Shown here one piece after another: positions 16,686 to 24,507 of a DNA stretch of 64,000 nt; positions within the stretch are counted from its first letter, which is position 1; each line of letters opens with the position of its first letter. Source of the DNA: DASSWG01 sp035705295 (GTDB taxonomy: Bacteria; Bacteroidota; Bacteroidia; Flavobacteriales; Flavobacteriaceae); contig DASSWG010000164.1 in NCBI GenBank assembly GCA_035705295.1, forward strand, positions 3,196 to 67,195. The letters run 5' to 3'. A program made the position numbers and the translations under genes. Below the pieces are notes generated by a model, which worked only from the letters and a program-made list of their open reading frames with translations, made no database searches and was not told where the DNA came from.

Positions 16686-17918
16686 TTAGTTAAGCTTCGG
16701 TTTTGGATAACAGATATAATATTTGGTCACTGTTTTGGAAAGCGCCGTTAAGTTCAATTGGTCGGACGCTTTGGCCACATCTTTTATTTTTCCGTTTTTA
16801 AAAAGAATGTTGATGTTTTCGTCAGAAGTTTCATAGGCCAAGTTGGAAATTTCGCCACCAAACACAAAATAAGCCGCTTCCACTTCGGAAATGCCATGTT
16901 TTTCCTGCAATTTTTTACGGTGGCTTTCAAGTTTTTCTTTGGGAACGGGACTTTTTTTGATTTTTATTTTTAACAAACTGCGGTCCAAAATCATTTCACA
17001 AAGGTTTTTTAGCACAAAATCATTGCAGTGGCGCCATTCTTTCATTGCCGAAACAATGTCATAATCGTCCAATTGGGAAAAAATTTCCAAGGTTTCGGAA
17101 GTGAACCGGGTTTTGTTCACCTGATTTTTCAAAAAATGGGAAAGGGCATTGCTGGCTGGCAATTTCTCTCCCTTGCCAATTAGGAATTTGGCGCGTTTCA
17201 ACACACGAATCAACAATTGCTCGGCAGCCAAACTGGTTTTGTGCAAATAGACCTGCCAATACATCAACCGCCGGGCAATGAGGAATTTTTCGACGGAATA
17301 AATTCCTTTTTCTTCCACCACCAATCGGTCGTCCGCCACGTTCAACATGGTGATCAAACGTTCGGCATTGATGTTCCCTTCGGCGACCCCTGTATAAAAA
17401 CTGTCGCGTTTCAGGTAATCCAAACGATCCATATCCAACTGACTGGCTATGAGTTGCGAAAAAAATTTCCGTTGGTGCTTTCCTTGAAAAATTTCGATGG
17501 CCAGCGTTAAACTTTGGTTAAAGTCAGTATTCATTTTCTCCATAAATTGAAGCGAAATCCACTCGTGCGAAATGCCGTTCACGATGCTGTTTTCCATGGC
17601 ATGGGAAAAAGGTCCGTGGCCAATATCGTGCAACAAAATAGCGATCAAAAGTGCTTCTTCTTCGGTTTCGGAAATTTCGATCCCTTTGAAACGAAGCGTT
17701 CGCACGGCTTTTTGCATCAAATGCATACAGCCCAATGCATGATGAAAACGGGTGTGGTGCGCACCCGGATATACCAAATAGGACAAGCCCATTTGTGAAA
17801 TTCGGCGCAAGCGTTGAAAGTATGGATGCTCGATCAAATCAAAAATACGCTTATTCGGCACGGTAATAAAACCGTAAATCGGATCGTTTAATATTTTAAG
17901 TTTGTTGCGCGGTTTCAA
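16686..17918 (-). CDS. HD-superfamily phosphohydrolase (dGTPase/SAMHD1-like)
   Basis: A 410-residue cytosolic protein with the HD-domain metal ligands in HHTRFHHALGCMHLM, ILLHDIGHGPFSHAMEN and DMDRLDYLKRDSFYTG, an arrangement shared with dNTP triphosphohydrolases. The start is a TTG at 17918 giving MKPRNKLKILNDPIYGFITV; an in-frame stop lies four codons upstream. It is divergent from porX across 115 bases and lies upstream of lpxD on the same strand after a 120-base gap. Family members hydrolyse nucleoside triphosphates, but the substrate here is not shown by the sequence. Confidence 0.88.
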   Translation of the reverse strand: MKPRNKLKILNDPIYGFITVPNKRIFDLIEHPYFQRLRRISQMGLSYLVYPGAHHTRFHHALGCMHLMQKAVRTLRFKGIEISETEEEALLIAILLHDIGHGPFSHAMENSIVNGISHEWISLQFMEKMNTDFNQSLTLAIEIFQGKHQRKFFSQLIASQLDMDRLDYLKRDSFYTGVAEGNINAERLITMLNVADDRLVVEEKGIYSVEKFLIARRLMYWQVYLHKTSLAAEQLLIRVLKRAKFLIGKGEKLPASNALSHFLKNQVNKTRFTSETLEIFSQLDDYDIVSAMKEWRHCNDFVLKNLCEMILDRSLLKIKIKKSPVPKEKLESHRKKLQEKHGISEVEAAYFVFGGEISNLAYETSDENINILFKNGKIKDVAKASDQLNLTALSKTVTKYYICYPKPKLN

Positions 17919-18033
17919 CTCTATTTTTTATGGTTCATTTTTTGCAATAAACAATTTCTTGAATGATTTAAAAGGCCTTGAAAAAAATTCCGCAAAATCA
18001 AAAACTGTTTACTTTTTAAACAAATATACGTAT

Positions 18034-19584
18034 ATGAACAAGATAAAAGTACTTTGGGTAGATGATGAAATCGATTTGTTGAAGCCCCATATTCTTTTTC
18101 TGGAAGGAAAAAACTATGAAGTGACCACCAGCCAAAGTGGCACCGAAGCCATTGAAGAAGTGGAAAAACAAAATTTCGACATAGTTTTTTTGGATGAAAA
18201 CATGCCCGGGCTCACCGGTTTGGAAACCTTGTCGGAAATCAAGGAAAAACGGCAAACCCTTCCGGTGGTGATGATCACCAAGAGCGAGGAAGAATACATC
18301 ATGGAAGAGGCAATCGGCGCAAAGATAGCCGACTACCTCATCAAACCCGTGAATCCCAACCAAATTTTATTGAGCTTGAAAAAGAATTTGGACCACTCGC
18401 GCTTGGTTTCTGAAAAAACAACTTCCAACTACCAACAAGAGTTTCGGAAAATAGCGATGGACATGGCCATGGTCAGCTCCTTCGAAGGTTGGGCAGAACT
18501 CTACCAGCGTTTGATCTATTGGGAATTGCAATTGGAAAATATCGAAGACACCGGTATGTTCGAAATTTTGGAATCGCAAAAAATCGAGGCCAATTCGCAA
18601 TTTTGCAAGTTCATTGATAAAAATTATCCGGGTTGGTTTGAAAAAAACGCCGACGCACCGGTGATGTCACATACCTTGTTCAAAGAAAAAATAGTTCCCG
18701 AACTGAGCAAAAAACAACCGACATTGTTGGTCGTGGTCGATAATTTGCGGTTCGACCAATGGAAAGCATTCGAGCCCATTATTTCGAATTATTACAAAAA
18801 GGAGCACGAATCCACTTTTTACAGCATTTTGCCCACCGCAACACAATATGCCAGAAATGCGATTTTTTCAGGCCTGATGCCGTTGGAAATGGAGAAAAAA
18901 CATCCACAATATTGGCGCAACGACACCGATGAAGGTGGAAAAAACATGTTCGAAGCCGAGTTTTTGGAAGCACAAATGAAGCGCCTGAACCTCAATTTGA
19001 AAACCGAATACCACAAAATCACCAATTTGCGCAACGGAAAAAACCTTGCGGAAAACTTCAAAACCCAAAAAGACAACGATTTAACGGTGGTGGTCTACAA
19101 TTTCGTGGACATGCTTTCCCATTCCAAAACCGAAATGGAAATGATCAAAGAACTGGCATCGAACGACAAGTCGTACCGGTCGCTCACGGAAAGCTGGTTC
19201 AAAAATTCACCTTTGTTGGACATCATTCAACAAGCACAACAATTGGGTTTTAAATTGATCGTCACCACCGACCACGGAACCATCAACGTGAAAAACCCGT
19301 CAAAAGTGATCGGCGACAAAAACACGAGTTTGAACCTGCGCTACAAAACCGGGAAAAGCCTGACCTATGAAAACAAAGAAGTGTTGGCGGCCACCGATCC
19401 CAAAAAAATACACCTGCCCAGTATCAATATGAGCAGTTCGTTTATTTTTGCAAAAGGCGATCTGTTTTTTGCCTACCCGAACAATTACAACCATTATGTA
19501 AGCTATTTCCGAAACACCTACCAACACGGCGGGGTTTCGTTGGAGGAAATGATCATTCCGTTTGCGGTGCTTTCGCCACGTTAG
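18034..19584 (+). CDS. porX: PorX-type response regulator with PglZ phosphodiesterase domain
   Basis: PorX is known as a regulator of the type IX secretion system in Porphyromonas and Flavobacterium. The 516-residue product has a CheY-like receiver (1-125) with acidic residues D10/D11, the phosphorylation site D54 in VFLDENMPG, T82 and K104. A helical linker follows, then an alkaline-phosphatase-fold PglZ domain from about 210 with LLVVVDNLRFDQWK, PTATQYARNAIFSG, YNFVDMLSHSK and VTTDHGTINVKNPSK providing metal ligands. The frame is open from 17902, but the receiver begins at the ATG at 18034. No PorY kinase or T9SS structural gene is in the window. Confidence 0.93.
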   Translation: MNKIKVLWVDDEIDLLKPHILFLEGKNYEVTTSQSGTEAIEEVEKQNFDIVFLDENMPGLTGLETLSEIKEKRQTLPVVMITKSEEEYIMEEAIGAKIADYLIKPVNPNQILLSLKKNLDHSRLVSEKTTSNYQQEFRKIAMDMAMVSSFEGWAELYQRLIYWELQLENIEDTGMFEILESQKIEANSQFCKFIDKNYPGWFEKNADAPVMSHTLFKEKIVPELSKKQPTLLVVVDNLRFDQWKAFEPIISNYYKKEHESTFYSILPTATQYARNAIFSGLMPLEMEKKHPQYWRNDTDEGGKNMFEAEFLEAQMKRLNLNLKTEYHKITNLRNGKNLAENFKTQKDNDLTVVVYNFVDMLSHSKTEMEMIKELASNDKSYRSLTESWFKNSPLLDIIQQAQQLGFKLIVTTDHGTINVKNPSKVIGDKNTSLNLRYKTGKSLTYENKEVLAATDPKKIHLPSINMSSSFIFAKGDLFFAYPNNYNHYVSYFRNTYQHGGVSLEEMIIPFAVLSPR

Positions 19585-19595
19585 GTGCTCGATAC

Positions 19596-19689
19596 ATTTT
19601 TTTGCATACGCAAAAAAACACTCGAACTGACGAGCGGGCAGGCTCGAACTGACGATCCACATAAAGTCAAGTTTTCGTCAGGTCGAGTG
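19596..19689 (+). repeat. Compound inverted repeat with CTCGAACTGACG units, terminator of porX
   Basis: A hairpin TTTTTTTGC / GCAAAAAAA (19597-19618) is followed by CACTCGAACTGACGA (19619-19633), a direct copy at 19642-19655, and the inverse TCGTCAGGTCGAGTG at 19675-19689 followed by a T-rich tract. The same CGTCAGTTCGAGT element appears at 50033-50045. It probably ends the porX transcript. Confidence 0.65.
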
Positions 19690-19766
19690 TTTTGGTTTTT
19701 TTAAAAAGAAAAAAGCAAAATGTAACTAATCAGTGAACTTAAATATCTGTTTGATAAAGGTTTAAT

Positions 19767-19883
19767 AACCGCAAAGAACGCCAAGAAAAATACGCAAAGA
19801 GCGCAATCCCGATGGCTATCGGGATGAAAATCAATTTATAACGCTTTGCGACCTTTGCGCAAATCTTAGTGAGCTTTGCGGTT
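19767..19883. repeat. 117-base imperfect inverted repeat with central perfect hairpin
   Basis: Outer arms AACCGCAAAG (19767-19776) and CTTTGCGGTT (19874-19883) are exact complements. Inside lie CGCAAAG (19793-19799) with CTTTGCG (19844-19850), and a perfect hairpin ATCCCGAT / ATCGGGAT (19806-19825). The 473-base gap between porX and tsaE holds no gene; this element fills its middle. Confidence 0.75.
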
Positions 19884-20057
19884 AATTATTTTTAAATCAC
19901 TATAAACATATGATTAACTCTTTTTCGATTAGACTGATTAGTTATAACAAAACGTATCGAGACACACGCTGGTGCACGAGAGAAAATTAAACATCATTTT
20001 TGCCCATTCGAAACAAAATAAAACCCAAAATTTTTACTTTTACTTTAAATTTTCACT

Positions 20058-20471
20058 GTGGAAATTACCTACAAACTTGAAGAACTGGATGCCGTAGCAG
20101 CAAAAATCATCAAAAAAGCAGAAAACAAAATTTTGCTTTTCAAGGGCGAAATGGGCGCGGGAAAAACCACCTTGATCAAAGAAATCGTGAAACAACTTGG
20201 TAGTAACGACCGGGTTTCGAGCCCCACCTTTTCATTAGTAAACGAATACACTTCGGAAAACGGCCCAATTTATCATTTTGATTTTCACCGCATTGAAGAT
20301 ATATCGGAAGCCTACGATATGGGTTTTGAAGAATATGTGTTTTCCGATGCTTGGAAATTGATCGAATGGCCCGAAAAAATAATGGAACTACTTCCGGAAA
20401 AGTTTGTTTGTGCAGAAATAAAAACAATTGCCAATGACCTTCGAAAGCTGCAAATAGCACCAAATAATTAG
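20058..20471 (+). CDS. tsaE: tRNA threonylcarbamoyladenosine biosynthesis ATPase TsaE
   Basis: TsaE is the ATPase that drives TsaB/TsaD in forming t6A37 on tRNAs that read ANN codons. The 137-residue product has a Walker A motif GEMGAGKTTLIKE at about residues 30-42, the segment SSPTFSLVNEY typical of the family, and the IEWPEKI motif near the C-terminus. Length is normal. Translation begins at a GTG at 20058. The porX, tsaE, alanine dehydrogenase order is recurrent in flavobacteria as I recall it. No tsaB or tsaD is in the window. Confidence 0.93.
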   Translation: MEITYKLEELDAVAAKIIKKAENKILLFKGEMGAGKTTLIKEIVKQLGSNDRVSSPTFSLVNEYTSENGPIYHFDFHRIEDISEAYDMGFEEYVFSDAWKLIEWPEKIMELLPEKFVCAEIKTIANDLRKLQIAPNN

Positions 20472-20601
20472 TAAAATGCCTTTCACAACCAAAATATCAT
20501 TATCTTTACAAAAGCCAAATTAATGTGTTGAATGTTGATTTTAATCGAAAAATCTGCAAAGGTACGGTGAAAATAGTTAAATAAGTTAACAAATACCATG
20601 G

Positions 20602-20609
20602 TAGGTTTG
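20602..20609 (+). promoter_or_regulatory. -7 promoter motif TAGGTTTG
   Basis: TAGGTTTG matches TAnnTTTG, 31 bases before the start of the small lipoprotein gene. It overlaps the end of a perfect palindrome TACCATGGTA at 20594-20603, which might be an operator. Confidence 0.6.
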
Positions 20610-20640
20610 TACCATAATTAATCCTAAAAAAACCTTAACC

Positions 20641-20778
20641 ATGAAAATTAAAAGTATTATATTCGCCTTGGCAATCGCCGGATCATTTTTTGCATCGTGC
20701 AGCCCCCAAAGTATAGATGACATCAATGCGGAACAAAACATCGACAAAGACTCAATTATCGTCCCTACTCACGGGTAG
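20641..20778 (+). CDS. Very small lipoprotein (45 residues)
   Basis: The ATG at 20641 opens a 45-residue frame: a lysine-containing N-terminus, a hydrophobic stretch, and a lipobox FASC with the lipidated cysteine at residue 20, then about 25 polar residues containing IDKDSII and ending THG. It has a promoter motif and an A-rich leader before it. I recall very short flavobacterial lipoproteins with a similar IDK-containing tail just ahead of a membrane protein gene. Its end overlaps the next gene by 53 bases in another frame. Function unknown. It may be real or the 5' remnant of a longer gene. Confidence 0.6.
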   Translation: MKIKSIIFALAIAGSFFASCSPQSIDDINAEQNIDKDSIIVPTHG

Positions 20779-21235
20779 TATTGTGGCGCTACTGATAGCG
20801 CTTTCCCCGTTTATATTTTATTCCTATTCAAGTTTCCCGGAAGGAAAAACCTGGGAAACTTTTTTATTTAAATATGAAAGTAGTTATTATCAAAGTGTTT
20901 ATGTGACTGCTTGGACATTGATGAGCAAATTTGTTCCTTTTTTATTAATGGTTTTATGGTTCCTAACCTGTAAACATTGGTGGCGGCATGTCATTATCAT
21001 TCCCATAATGATGTATGCTTTTCAAATATTTAATGTTCTAAATGATGATCTTCAATATTTTGATTTGGTAGAAATTTGGTATATCTTTCCAATGATGCTG
21101 ATCATTGTACCATCCGTATATTTAATCCGGGCCAAACTTTTTGTGGAAATCCAAGATGACGATTTGGAAGAGTTGGAACGCAAACTGACCGCCAAACGCA
21201 ACATTTTCCAACAAATCGGCGATCTTTTCCGATAG
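20726..21235 (+). CDS. Conserved membrane protein of unknown function
   Basis: A 169-residue protein with about four hydrophobic segments (LTGSIVALLIALSPFIFYSY, MSKFVPFLLMVLWFLTC, HVIIIPIMMYAFQIF and IWYIFPMMLIIVPSVYLI) and a charged C-terminal tail with EIQDDDLEELERKLTAKRN. The ATG at 20726 is preferred over 20717 because MRNKTSTKTQ fits a short cytoplasmic leader. The first 53 bases overlap the small lipoprotein gene in a different frame, so translation may be coupled. It resembles no domain I can name. The following alanine dehydrogenase begins 117 bases later. Confidence 0.8.
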   Translation: MRNKTSTKTQLSSLLTGSIVALLIALSPFIFYSYSSFPEGKTWETFLFKYESSYYQSVYVTAWTLMSKFVPFLLMVLWFLTCKHWWRHVIIIPIMMYAFQIFNVLNDDLQYFDLVEIWYIFPMMLIIVPSVYLIRAKLFVEIQDDDLEELERKLTAKRNIFQQIGDLFR

Positions 21236-21352
21236 CAGCCAATTTCAGAGGCATTTTTCCAATATTTTTATAAGCTTGCAAACGAATAACCAGGGTTTCT
21301 TTTGGTTTCCATTCAAAAATTTTATTTCTTTATGGAATAATCCGCAACGGCC

Positions 21353-22552
21353 ATGAGCAAACCATCCACCCCTTTCAGTCAAGCAGAATTGTTGCCCCAA
21401 GAGGAAATGTTGGAAATTGAACGGGCCAAAGGGGCATTGTTCATTGGTTTGCCCAAGGAAACTTCGTACCAGGAAAAACGCGTGTGCCTGACCCCCGACG
21501 CGGTGGCGGCCATCACCGCCCACGGACACCGCGTATTGATCGAAAGCAAGGCCGGCGAAGGCGCAAAATTCAGCGACCACGAATACAGCGAAGCGGGCGC
21601 GGAAATCACCAAAGACGCCAAAAAAATATTTTCTTGCCCCATCGTGTTGAAAGTGGAGCCGCCCTCCTTGAAAGAGTTGGAAATCATACACCCGCAAACC
21701 ACCTTGATTTCCGCATTGCAACTCAAAACCCAATCCAAAATTTATTTCCAGAAATTGGCGGAAAAACGCATCACGGCCCTGGCTTTTGAATTCATCCGCG
21801 ATGACGATGGCAGCTATCCCGCCGTGCGGGCTTTGAGCGAAATTGCAGGTACCGCCGCCGTTTTGATCGCCTCCGAACTTTTATCAAACCCCTCCAAAGG
21901 TTATGGGGTGATGTTCGGAAACATCAGTGGGGTCCCTCCTATCGAAGTCGTAATTTTGGGCGCGGGAACCGCCGGCGAATTTGCCGCACGATCCGCTATT
22001 GGATTGGGTGCAAATCTGAAAATTTTCGATAATTCGTTAACAAAATTACGAACCATTCAAACCAATTTGGGGCGGCCTTTGCACACCTCTACCGTGCAGC
22101 CCAAACATTTGCTCAAAGCATTGAAACGCGCCGATGTGGTCATTGGTGCCGTTCGTGGAAAAGACCGCTCCCCCATTTTGGTTACGGAAAATATGGTAAG
22201 GCACATGAAAAAAGGCGCGGTCATTATCGATGTGAGCATCGATATGGGCGGTTGTGTGGAAACCAGTGAAATCACCAGCCACGATTCGCCCACCATTCTC
22301 AAGCACAATGTCGTGCATTATGGCGTCCCCAACATTCCGTCGCGCTATGCACGGACTTCTTCCATTTCCATCAGCAATATTTTTACGCCCTATTTGTTGC
22401 ACATTGGTGAAGAAGGCGGATTGGAAAACACGCTTCGATATGACAAAGGTTTGCGAAATGGTTTGTACTTTTACCACGGAATTTTGACCAAAAAATCCAT
22501 TGCCGATTGGTTCGATTTGACCCACCGCGATATCAACCTTTTGATTTTTTAA
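21353..22552 (+). CDS. ald: Alanine dehydrogenase
   Basis: Alanine dehydrogenase interconverts alanine with pyruvate and ammonia using NAD. The 399-residue product begins with about 30 extra residues, then the substrate-domain motif GLPKETSYQEKRVCLTPDAV, the Rossmann motif VVILGAGTAGEFAARSAIGLGA and a conserved DVSIDMGGCVETSEITSHDSP segment. The last resembles both alanine dehydrogenase and the alpha subunit of transhydrogenase, but the length and isolated gene favour the dehydrogenase. It lies upstream of a small DUF4258-like gene with a 15-base gap. Confidence 0.9.
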   Translation: MSKPSTPFSQAELLPQEEMLEIERAKGALFIGLPKETSYQEKRVCLTPDAVAAITAHGHRVLIESKAGEGAKFSDHEYSEAGAEITKDAKKIFSCPIVLKVEPPSLKELEIIHPQTTLISALQLKTQSKIYFQKLAEKRITALAFEFIRDDDGSYPAVRALSEIAGTAAVLIASELLSNPSKGYGVMFGNISGVPPIEVVILGAGTAGEFAARSAIGLGANLKIFDNSLTKLRTIQTNLGRPLHTSTVQPKHLLKALKRADVVIGAVRGKDRSPILVTENMVRHMKKGAVIIDVSIDMGGCVETSEITSHDSPTILKHNVVHYGVPNIPSRYARTSSISISNIFTPYLLHIGEEGGLENTLRYDKGLRNGLYFYHGILTKKSIADWFDLTHRDINLLIF

Positions 22553-22567
22553 AGCTTGAAACCTTAA

Positions 22568-22945
22568 ATGAAACAATCCCATCGTTTTATATATTATTTT
22601 AGCGGCTTTGCCATTGGCATTGTGTTTTTGATTTTTTTTTTCAGCGGAAAAAAGACCTCCTGTGCCTATGGCCCGGATGCGCGGACGTTGAAAAGTATTC
22701 GCATCAAAAAAAAGGCTTATAGTGAGCAGGCAAACGCTTTTTTTGCAGAACATCGGATCGATAGTACGAGTGTGCAACATATTTTGAAAACCGGCGATGT
22801 GGATTTTGGGAAAAGCCTCACGCACAAAGATTCGTGCAATGTGTATTTCGTATATGGCGATTATAAGGGCCAAATACTCGAACTGCAAATTGAACGTTGC
22901 GACAGTATCGCCACGATCCAAAAAATCCATGCCCTCAAAAAATAG
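22568..22945 (+). CDS. DUF4258-like small membrane-anchored protein
   Basis: A 125-residue protein with an N-terminal membrane anchor (FIYYFSGFAIGIVFLIFFF) and a soluble domain containing YGPDARTLKSIRIKKKAYS and a C-terminal beta-rich stretch. It looks like the DUF4258 type that I recall downstream of alanine dehydrogenase in flavobacteria. It starts 15 bases after ald, so cotranscription is likely. It has two cysteines in the soluble part whose role is unknown. No function can be given. Confidence 0.75.
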   Translation: MKQSHRFIYYFSGFAIGIVFLIFFFSGKKTSCAYGPDARTLKSIRIKKKAYSEQANAFFAEHRIDSTSVQHILKTGDVDFGKSLTHKDSCNVYFVYGDYKGQILELQIERCDSIATIQKIHALKK

Positions 22946-23046
22946 ATTTTTGCTTTTCAAAAAAATTCGTATTTTTCATTTTGAGAATAACAATTTTTGC
23001 ATGTTATTTACTTGCTTTTAAAAAATGAAAATCCCCTTTCCAAAAA

Positions 23047-23352
23047 ATGAAAAGAGTAATTGTTGATTTCAAAAAATTGACCCCCGAAATGCTGGGAATG
23101 TTGGTCGAAAAATATCCAGACGGGTACGATGACAAGCACATTATTTCCTTTAAAAACGCCAAAAACGAAACCGTCGATGCGGTGGAAGTGCGCACCGAAG
23201 ATTGCATCTACCTAATAAAAGTGAGCACCCGATTGGAAACCACCATGGCCAATTACGATGAAGATGATTATGACGAGGATGAATTGAATTTTCCCATTGT
23301 GGACCTGCCAGAAAACAGTGGTGATGAGGAAGAGGTAGATGAAGAAGAATAA
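23047..23352 (+). CDS. Small acidic-tailed protein of unknown function
   Basis: A 101-residue soluble protein. The first 65 residues are compact and mixed (KRVIVDFKKLTPEMLGMLVE, then VEVRTEDCIYLIKVSTRLE), and the last 35 are highly acidic, ending in a run of D and E. I recall similar flavobacterial proteins that carry a doubtful DNA primase label; nothing here resembles a primase. The acidic tail could bind a basic partner. It is a single gene followed by a strong terminator. Confidence 0.8.
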   Translation: MKRVIVDFKKLTPEMLGMLVEKYPDGYDDKHIISFKNAKNETVDAVEVRTEDCIYLIKVSTRLETTMANYDEDDYDEDELNFPIVDLPENSGDEEEVDEEE

Positions 23353-23376
23353 ATTCGGCAACGGGTAAAGAATCTC

Positions 23377-23401
23377 CAAATCCCAAATCCCAAATCCCAA
23401 A
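23377..23401. repeat. AAATCCC heptamer tandem repeat
   Basis: Three and a half copies of AAATCCC occur in the spacer between the acidic-tailed gene and its terminator. Such heptamer runs are frequent in Bacteroidota intergenic DNA. Confidence 0.65.
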
Positions 23402-23426
23402 CCTGTTCGATGACAGGCGGGTTTCA

Positions 23427-23468
23427 AAAAAACACCCCGAACTTCTCACGAAATTCGGGGTGTTTTTT
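23427..23468. terminator. Bidirectional intrinsic terminator
   Basis: AACACCCCGAA and TTCGGGGTGTT with flanking A and T tracts form a 15-base-pair stem between the convergent genes ending at 23352 and 23504. Confidence 0.9.
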
Positions 23469-23503
23469 TAATGCAGCTTTCTGTAATTCAGAAAGTTGAT
23501 CTT

Positions 23504-24424
23504 TTAGTTTCTGCCTTCGGGTTCTTCACCAGTATCGGCGGGTTTGCTGATGTCGGTTTTAATGTCTTCGTTCAACATTTTTTCCGAAGCGGCAGCTGCT
23601 TTTTTCATTCCCTCTTCGATCATTCCGTAGAATTGACCGAGTTCAGGCAAAATCACGATGCGCGTCCTTCGGTTCCTGGCCCGGCCTTCTGAAGTTGAAT
23701 TGGAAGCGATCGGAATATATTCGCCCCTTCCGGCCGCAGTCATCCGCGATGGTGGAACGCCAAAATCTTCCTGTAAAATCCGTACGATGGAAGTTGCACG
23801 GTGAACGCTCAAATCCCAATTGTCTTCCAAACAGCTGTTGTGGATCGGCACATTATCGGTGTGGCCTTCGACCATAAATTCAAAATCGGGTTTCGCTTTT
23901 ACCACTTTTGCCACTTTTGCCAACACTTCGCGTGCGCGGTCAGTGACTTTGTAGCTACCGCTTTTGAAAAGCAATTTATCCGAAATGGAAACAAACACCA
24001 CTCCTTTTTCCACGCTGATTTGAATATCATCACCGGATAAGGTTCCCAAAGCGCCTTTCAAGCTGGTCACCAAAGCCAAAGTAACGCTGTCCTTTTTGTT
24101 CAAGGCCTCGTGCAAAGCTTGAATTTTCAAATCTTTCTCTTGAATACGTTTCAAGGATTGGTTCAAGTTTTCGGCTGCTTTTTGCGATAAAGTAGCCAAA
24201 TTTCCTTGGGTCATCAACAAAGCAGAGTTGGTGTTTTCCAATGTGCGTATTTGCGTTGCCATCGATTCTTTTTCTTGTTCGCAAATTCTCAGCTTCGTGG
24301 TACAGTCGTCCAACAAACTTTGGGTTTCTTGCTGCTTGGCCTCCAATGCGGCGTACTTTTTTTGAGATACGCATGATGACAAGAGAATTGCCAAAGTAGC
24401 GGAAAATACTACGATTTTTTTCAT
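23504..24424 (-). CDS. OmpA-family lipoprotein with coiled coil
   Basis: The 306-residue product starts with a signal peptide ending in the lipobox LSSC, cysteine at residue 18. A long coiled coil follows (about 25-120, rich in QETQSLLDDC-like heptads), then an OmpA/MotB C-terminal domain at about 150-275 with LLFKSGSYKVTDRAREVLAK, FMVEGHTDNVP and SVHRATSIVRILQED, and RARNRRTRIV, the peptidoglycan-binding residues of the family. It is expected to sit in the outer membrane and grip peptidoglycan. The frame is open further upstream, but the lipoprotein signal starts at 24424. Confidence 0.92.
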   Translation of the reverse strand: MKKIVVFSATLAILLSSCVSQKKYAALEAKQQETQSLLDDCTTKLRICEQEKESMATQIRTLENTNSALLMTQGNLATLSQKAAENLNQSLKRIQEKDLKIQALHEALNKKDSVTLALVTSLKGALGTLSGDDIQISVEKGVVFVSISDKLLFKSGSYKVTDRAREVLAKVAKVVKAKPDFEFMVEGHTDNVPIHNSCLEDNWDLSVHRATSIVRILQEDFGVPPSRMTAAGRGEYIPIASNSTSEGRARNRRTRIVILPELGQFYGMIEEGMKKAAAASEKMLNEDIKTDISKPADTGEEPEGRN

Positions 24425-24507
24425 GATAATTTTTGTTTTGTTTGTATTTATGAACTCCAAAACTACTAAAAATGCCCCGTCATTATTCCGTATTAACAAG
24501 AATTTAG

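Noticed and set aside
17902..18033. Extended PorX start overlapping the divergent HD gene
   Set aside because: The receiver domain begins directly after the ATG at 18034 and the extension is unlike any receiver.
20641..21235. Single frameshifted gene combining the lipoprotein and the membrane protein
   Set aside because: The lipoprotein has a complete signal and a natural stop, and the membrane protein has its own plausible start inside the overlap. Kept as two genes, though raw reads should be checked.
23047..23352. DNA primase label for the 101-residue protein
   Set aside because: No zinc finger, TOPRIM or other primase motif is present; the acidic tail gives no support for that label.
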